Assembly (NCBI GenBank): GCA_014655195.1
Contig: BNBH01000001.1
Coordinates: 379,522-443,521 of the forward strand
Length of the DNA stretch: 64,000 nucleotides
Source: Streptomyces cellulosae
GTDB taxonomy: Bacteria; Actinomycetota; Actinomycetes; Streptomycetales; Streptomycetaceae
Direction of reading: 5' to 3'
The translations under genes and the position numbers were made by a program. Shown piece by piece: positions 60,068 to 64,000 of the stretch. Under the pieces are notes generated by a model that did not search any database, was not told where the DNA came from, and saw nothing but the letters and a program-made list of their open reading frames with translations. Within the stretch, counting starts at the first letter, position 1; the number at the start of each line of letters is the position of its first letter.

Positions 60068-62227
60068 TCAGCCCAGCGCGCGGGCCAGGTACGGGTTGGC
60101 CGTGGCCCGGACCGGCAGGCCGAGGGCGCCCGTGGCGACCGCCAGGGTCACCGCATATGAGGCGACCGCGCGGCTTACGTTGGGGGCGTCGAGGCTCGCG
60201 CCGGTGACGATGCGGTCGAGGTCGATGTACGCGGAGCGGACAACCTCAAGGCGCCGGTACACCGGCCAGTCCTTCTGCCAGTCGCGCGTGTACTCCGGCG
60301 GGAGCTTGCGTGCCCAGCGGCGGAACATGCGGTCCCGGATCTCCGGGCGGGTCGGGGTGAGGTGCATGTGCCGGACCAGGTCGTACAGGGGGTCGCCGAT
60401 GAGGGCCATCTCCCAGTCGATGATGCTCAGCCCGCCGTCCCGGCGTACAAGGTTCCACGGGTTGAGGTCGCCGTGGAGGAGGGACGGCTCCCGGTGGCTC
60501 ACCTCCTGCCGGGACAGGATCAGGGCGAGCCGTCTGGCGTCCGGAAGCCCCAGTTGCCGGGCCAGTTGTGTGGTCTTTCTCGGCAACGCGCCGACCAGGC
60601 GGACCAGCTCACCCTTGAGCCAGCTGTGGAAGCCCGGCTCGCCGGCCGTCGGGTCGAACCGCTTGTAGTCCACCTGAGTCAGGGCGCAAAGCTGGTCCAC
60701 CAGACCGTCCGCCTCGTGGGGCAGAAGGCCGTGCACGGGGTGGTTCGGGGGGCGGTCGACGTCCTCCGGTCCCATGTAGGTGTGGATCGCGAAGTGATCG
60801 TTCTCGTATGTCTCGCCCAGCGCCAGGGCCCTGGGCGCGCTCACCGCGACCTTCGCCGCCTCGATGCTGCGCAGCACGGCGTGCTCACTGAGGAAGTGCG
60901 GCTCCAGCCGGGCGACGTCGGGCAGCCTGCGCCGTACGACCACCGGGTAGCAGACCCCGGGGACCCGAACCACGGTGTTGAGGTGGGCGGTGCCCTTGAA
61001 GACCCAGCCAGCCGGGGCTGCACCCTCCACCGACAGCGCGTCGAGGACGGCCCGCTCCCCGAAGTCGTCCGACAGCGGCAGGCGCCGGTCCGGAGTCCAG
61101 CCGACGACCTGGGCGCCCCGGACCCCGCGGGAGGTCAGCCAGCGGAACAGTGCCCGCTCGATCTCCTTCGGCCCAGGCAGGCTCCGTAGTCCCAGCGGAC
61201 GCGCAGCCGCGCGCAGCGCCCGGTCCACCTCTGCCGTCGCCTCGTCCAGGTTCTTCTGCGAGTACGCCTGCTCAAGGGACTGCGCCGCCCGCATGACGTC
61301 GGGAAACACGGACTGCGCGCGCTCGAAGTCGAGGTAGTGCTGGAGGTCCTTGCCCAGCCCGTTGACGGCCGCCGGGCGGACGCGACGCATGGCTTCCTCC
61401 CAGGCGGCGATCACCTCGGGCCATTGGTGGTCCGGGTAATGCATGCGTACCAGGTGGGTCGCCAGGTCGTGGAGGGGGTCGCCGTACGTCGCCAGTTCCC
61501 AGTCGACACAGATGAGAGGAAGCGATTCGCCGTAGGAGACGATCACGTTGTCGCGGTGCAGGTCGGCGTGGAGCAGGCTGTACGGCCGTCGAGCCATGGC
61601 CGGGGTGCGCTCGGCCAGCCGGACCAGGGCATCCTCCGGGATGCCCAGTGCCGCGAACAGTCCGCCGAAAGCAGTCCAATTGGGCCGGCGAATCTGTTCG
61701 TCCGCGAGGTGGGCAAGAGTGCGCAGGAACGCCTGGCTGTCGGTGTCATTGCTCGGCCAGTGCGGCGGCAGCGGTGGCAGGGAGCTGCGTCTGACCCGGG
61801 TCATCTGGGCGAGCAGTCCGGCCAGTGCCCGCACGAGCAGCGTGTCCACGGGCTTTCCGTTGGCGCAGATGCTGGACAGCGGCACGCCTTCCACATAGCT
61901 GTGGACGGCGAACTCCGGGCCCTTGGCCAAGCACTGCGGCACGTGCGGCAGCGCGTCCTTGACCGCCCCGAGGATCTCGTCCTCGTTGTCCCAGGTCCTG
62001 ATCACCACCGGCAGCGCCTCGGCCCGGCGGATGCGCACCGTCACCGACGTACACGGCTCACGGCCCAGTAACCGCGCCTCGAGTTCGTTCAGTGCCAGCA
62101 CGTAGTTCTGGTTGTGGTGACCGCTTGAGGCCGTACCGCAGCAGGTCGCACGTTCCACGAAGTTCCGGAGCCGCTCATCCGTCGCGGGCACCCCGGGGGC
62201 CGGTCGGGGAAGAGGTGGTGCGCCCAC
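60068..62227 (-). CDS. Tandem APH-like protein: two complete kinase-like domains in one chain
   Basis: This 719-residue protein contains the APH core twice. Domain one (about 25-330) has HNQNYVLALNELEAR, catalytic LLHADLHRDNVIV (220-227) and ICVDWELATYGDPLHDLATH. Domain two (about 360-719) has VFKGTAHLNTVVRVPGVCYP, catalytic SLLHGDLNPWNLVRRDGG (585-592) and SIIDWEMALIGDPLYDLVRH. Both keep the catalytic Asp, Asn and the DW metal-site Asp, so both may be active. Substrates are unknown. GTG 62225-62227 follows GGAG. It is transcribed in the same direction as the GntR regulator 216 bases upstream, its probable controller. Confidence 0.88.
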   Translation of the reverse strand: MGAPPLPRPAPGVPATDERLRNFVERATCCGTASSGHHNQNYVLALNELEARLLGREPCTSVTVRIRRAEALPVVIRTWDNEDEILGAVKDALPHVPQCLAKGPEFAVHSYVEGVPLSSICANGKPVDTLLVRALAGLLAQMTRVRRSSLPPLPPHWPSNDTDSQAFLRTLAHLADEQIRRPNWTAFGGLFAALGIPEDALVRLAERTPAMARRPYSLLHADLHRDNVIVSYGESLPLICVDWELATYGDPLHDLATHLVRMHYPDHQWPEVIAAWEEAMRRVRPAAVNGLGKDLQHYLDFERAQSVFPDVMRAAQSLEQAYSQKNLDEATAEVDRALRAAARPLGLRSLPGPKEIERALFRWLTSRGVRGAQVVGWTPDRRLPLSDDFGERAVLDALSVEGAAPAGWVFKGTAHLNTVVRVPGVCYPVVVRRRLPDVARLEPHFLSEHAVLRSIEAAKVAVSAPRALALGETYENDHFAIHTYMGPEDVDRPPNHPVHGLLPHEADGLVDQLCALTQVDYKRFDPTAGEPGFHSWLKGELVRLVGALPRKTTQLARQLGLPDARRLALILSRQEVSHREPSLLHGDLNPWNLVRRDGGLSIIDWEMALIGDPLYDLVRHMHLTPTRPEIRDRMFRRWARKLPPEYTRDWQKDWPVYRRLEVVRSAYIDLDRIVTGASLDAPNVSRAVASYAVTLAVATGALGLPVRATANPYLARALG

Positions 62228-62259
62228 TGGCCGCTCCGTGACCTACGAGGGAGACACAA

Positions 62260-62538
62260 ATGACGGTAGGCATGCGGCCTCCGATACCGCACGTGGAAGA
62301 CCACGTGCCGTGCGGCGTCGGGCGAGGGGTGTCACCCAAGTGCCCGAAGGTACGGAGGCCCGTTCCAGTCGCTGATGTGCTCCCTGGTACGAACGGGGGA
62401 AGAGCTCTGCTCAATCGGTGGCGGAATCGTACAGCACCCTCCGTCACTCGGAGAGGTGGTCCCAAACGGAGTCGAACCACTGCTGCACACTGTCCACGAA
62501 CACCGTTTCGGGCGCTCGCGGGTCATCTGGAGCCTTGA
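62260..62538 (+). CDS. Doubtful small ORF opposite the GntR 3' end
   Basis: A 92-codon frame starts at an ATG with an excellent ribosome site (GAGGGAGACACAA). Its product (MTVGMRPPIPHVEDHVPCGV..., rich in R, P and C) matches no family I know. The last 95 bases overlap the GntR gene antisense. The leader quality is the only support; it could be a short real peptide gene with a different end or no gene at all. Confidence 0.2.
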   Translation: MTVGMRPPIPHVEDHVPCGVGRGVSPKCPKVRRPVPVADVLPGTNGGRALLNRWRNRTAPSVTRRGGPKRSRTTAAHCPRTPFRALAGHLEP

Positions 62539-63319
62539 CGTGATGAGTGAGCGTGGCTCCCAGGCCCAGCACGTCCAGAGCGGTCACCACCTCGCCGTCC
62601 CTCAGCTCGAGCTGCCGCTCGATGATCTCGTACATGCCGTGCAACGCCTCGACCTCGTTGAGCAGGTAGAGCTTGAAGGTCGGGGTGAGCGGGGTGTGCC
62701 GCACCTGCACGTTGACGGTGGGGACCAGTCCCTCGGTCCGCAGGTCCCTCAGTGCGCCGACCAGGGAGTTCGTGTGCGTCTCCGTGATCGCCCGCAACCG
62801 CTCCCGCATCCGCGAATCGTCCGAATCCCCCTTCACCCGCGGATACGGCAGCGGAAGTGACGGGTCCGGAAGGAGCATACGGAGCGTGATGCGCTGGGGC
62901 GAGATGAAGCCACCGCGGATGCGTTCCGACTGGAGCCGGATGTGGGCGTCCAGGGACTCCGAGGTCAGGGTGTAGACGTCGAGCGTGACCTCCGGGCGCT
63001 CGAAGGCCTCGCTGATGAAGGGCGCCAGCGTCACCTGGCCGCGGAGGCGGGTCGCCTTGGCCGTCGACGACTGGATGCGCTGCACCTTCTTGACCCGCGA
63101 GCCGCTGCCGCGCCGTGACTCGATCCAGCCCTCGTTCACCAGTTCCCGCAGCGCCCGCTGCACGGTGTCACGGGAGACGCCCAGTTCCACGGCGAGGGCG
63201 CGCTGCGCCGGCAGGAAGGAGCCCAGGGGATAGACGTTCCCTATCCGCGCGCGCAACTCGTCGGCGACCCGCTGGGCCTCCCGCCCGCCGCCGCTTGACT
63301 CGCCACCCCTCCCGGCCAT
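62444..63319 (-). CDS. GntR family transcriptional regulator
   Basis: The 291-residue protein has an N-terminal GntR winged helix (REAQRVADELRARIGNVYPL, VELGVSRDTVQRALRELVNE, GWIESRRGSGSRVKK; about 10-80). A ~200-residue C-terminal domain (LDVYTLTSESLDAHIRLQSE, LPYPRVKGDSDDSRMRERLR) does not look like FCD or UTRA. The effector is unknown. Four copies of an AACC-GTCC element lie in its upstream region. It neighbours the tandem APH gene. Confidence 0.85.
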   Translation of the reverse strand: MAGRGGESSGGGREAQRVADELRARIGNVYPLGSFLPAQRALAVELGVSRDTVQRALRELVNEGWIESRRGSGSRVKKVQRIQSSTAKATRLRGQVTLAPFISEAFERPEVTLDVYTLTSESLDAHIRLQSERIRGGFISPQRITLRMLLPDPSLPLPYPRVKGDSDDSRMRERLRAITETHTNSLVGALRDLRTEGLVPTVNVQVRHTPLTPTFKLYLLNEVEALHGMYEIIERQLELRDGEVVTALDVLGLGATLTHHVKAPDDPRAPETVFVDSVQQWFDSVWDHLSE

Positions 63320-63351
63320 GACCGGAACGTACCGCTTTCGGTCCACCGGCA

Positions 63352-63448
63352 AACCAACCGTCCACAACTCACATAGGCAGGCGGACTGTTGGTTAAGGGA
63401 TCAACCGGTCCGGGCAGACAACCCTCAGGCCAACCAGTCCAATTGGAC
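63352..63448. promoter_or_regulatory. Cluster of AACC/GTCC elements upstream of the GntR gene
   Basis: AACCAACCGTCC (63352-63363) and GGACTGTTGGTT (63383-63394) form an inverted repeat with one mismatch. CAACCGGTCC (63402-63411) and CCAACCAGTCC (63430-63440) repeat the motif, and GTCCAATTGGAC (63437-63448) is a perfect palindrome. The spacing and position suggest GntR self-binding sites. Confidence 0.6.
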
Positions 63449-63503
63449 CGCGAGTTGAGGCCTTCCGGACGGTGCCGGAAAGTGGAGGGGAGATGGTCGG
63501 CTC

Positions 63504-63686
63504 ATGTACCGCCTTCAGTTGATCACCGCGCTGGGCAAGCTGCTGATGAGCCTGCTGGCCGAGACGCGCCTCGGCGTGCTCGGCCTCCTGCTGCTCCTCC
63601 TCGTGGGCGTGGGCATACGGGCCCGCCGTGAGGGCCTCGCCGTCGGGGCGGCCGTGCTGCTCACCGCCCTGATGATTCAGGCCTGA
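63504..63686 (+). CDS. Small membrane protein
   Basis: The 60-residue protein has two hydrophobic segments, LGVLGLLLLLLVGVGI and LAVGAAVLLTALMIQA, separated by RARREG, after a short amphipathic start MYRLQLITALGKLLMSLLAE. GGGGAG is 12 bases upstream. The function is unknown. Its 3' end overlaps the convergent HAD gene by 10 bases. Confidence 0.6.
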   Translation: MYRLQLITALGKLLMSLLAETRLGVLGLLLLLLVGVGIRARREGLAVGAAVLLTALMIQA

Positions 63687-64000
63687 CCCAGCTCACCGGC
63701 TTCCCACACCCCCTTCAGCAGCGGCTCCAGCGACCCCACGATCCGCTCCGCCCCCGCCTCCCGCAGCACCTTGTGCTTCCGCTCGTTCCGCGCGTACCCC
63801 AGGAACGGCACCCCCGCCGCCCGCGCCGCGAGGAAGTCGGACGGGGTGTCCCCGATCATCAACGCCGTCGACGGGGCCGCGCCCATCGCGTTCAACGCCC
63901 GTTGTATGCAGTGCGGATGCGGCTTCAGGTGGCGGAGTTCCTGGGTGCGGCCGTAGATGTGCGGGGCGAAGCACGGCAGGATGCCGCGGGTCGTCAGGTA
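63677..64000 (-). CDS. HAD-superfamily hydrolase, C-terminal part
   Basis: The window edge removes the start. The 107 residues present read HLKPHPHCIQRALNAMGAAP (motif III Lys region) and TALMIGDTPSDFLAARAAGV (motif IV GDTPSD), then PFLGYARNERKHKVLREAGA, typical of phosphoglycolate phosphatase-like HAD enzymes. The substrate is unknown. Confidence 0.85.
   Translation of the reverse strand, partial: YLTTRGILPCFAPHIYGRTQELRHLKPHPHCIQRALNAMGAAPSTALMIGDTPSDFLAARAAGVPFLGYARNERKHKVLREAGAERIVGSLEPLLKGVWEAGELGQA

Overview
The window is high-GC actinobacterial DNA and almost certainly chromosomal core sequence from a Streptomyces. Codon use is GC3-rich, GTG starts are common, genes are densely packed on both strands, and the gene content is that of a Streptomyces core: an MsiK-type ABC ATPase, the mycothiol gene mshA, CarD, divergent phoU/phoRP, a TerD protein and a GAF-PAS cyclic-di-GMP protein. 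From memory, the order resembles the S. coelicolor stretch running backwards from about SCO4281 (cdgB) to about SCO4190. That comparison is recollection, not a search result.

Layout. 1-11 kb: truncated cdgB, a flavin reductase, two GNAT acetyltransferases, an ArfB-type rescue factor, TerD, an M1 peptidase lipoprotein, TPR and pentapeptide-repeat proteins, and an FAD enzyme followed by a quinone-oxidoreductase-like gene with a textbook SoxR box between them. 11-16 kb: tRNA-Thr(UGU), a divergent DUF3224 / WYL-regulator pair around a 12-bp-arm operator, msiK, and a repeat-rich gap. 16-24 kb: carD, ispD, ispF, cysS, rlmB and a DoxX protein on the minus strand. 24-27 kb: phoP-phoR divergent from phoU, with PHO-box repeats between, then a tiny Cys/Gly-rich protein. 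27-34.4 kb: an MFS pump, gpmA, and a set of redox/detoxification genes (SRPBCC, a 28-residue peptide, a disulfide-type flavoprotein, a VOC protein, an NmrA-like dehydrogenase) next to a CGNR zinc-finger regulator. That set carries three copies of one operator-like element plus five direct repeats of its half-site. 34.6-45 kb: peptidase E, small membrane proteins, GAPDH, several regulators, YbjN, mshA and a methyltransferase. 45-54.6 kb: an NlpC/P60 hydrolase, a response-regulator phosphatase, an HbhA-like protein, an XRE regulator, a MerR-PP2C fusion, an acetyltransferase, an APH-like kinase and a DinB protein. 54.6-60 kb: an ABC sugar-type importer without its own ATPase, a class V aminotransferase and a divergent FadR-type regulator; MsiK is the obvious candidate energiser. 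60-64 kb: a 719-residue protein with two complete aminoglycoside-phosphotransferase-like domains, its neighbouring GntR regulator, and the C-terminus of a HAD hydrolase.

Five genes between 36 and 54 kb are broken. Four are repaired by adding one base to a short homopolymer, which suggests sequencing error as strongly as gene decay. The fifth carries an in-frame stop. No CRISPR array, insertion sequence, prophage or obvious biosynthetic gene cluster was seen.
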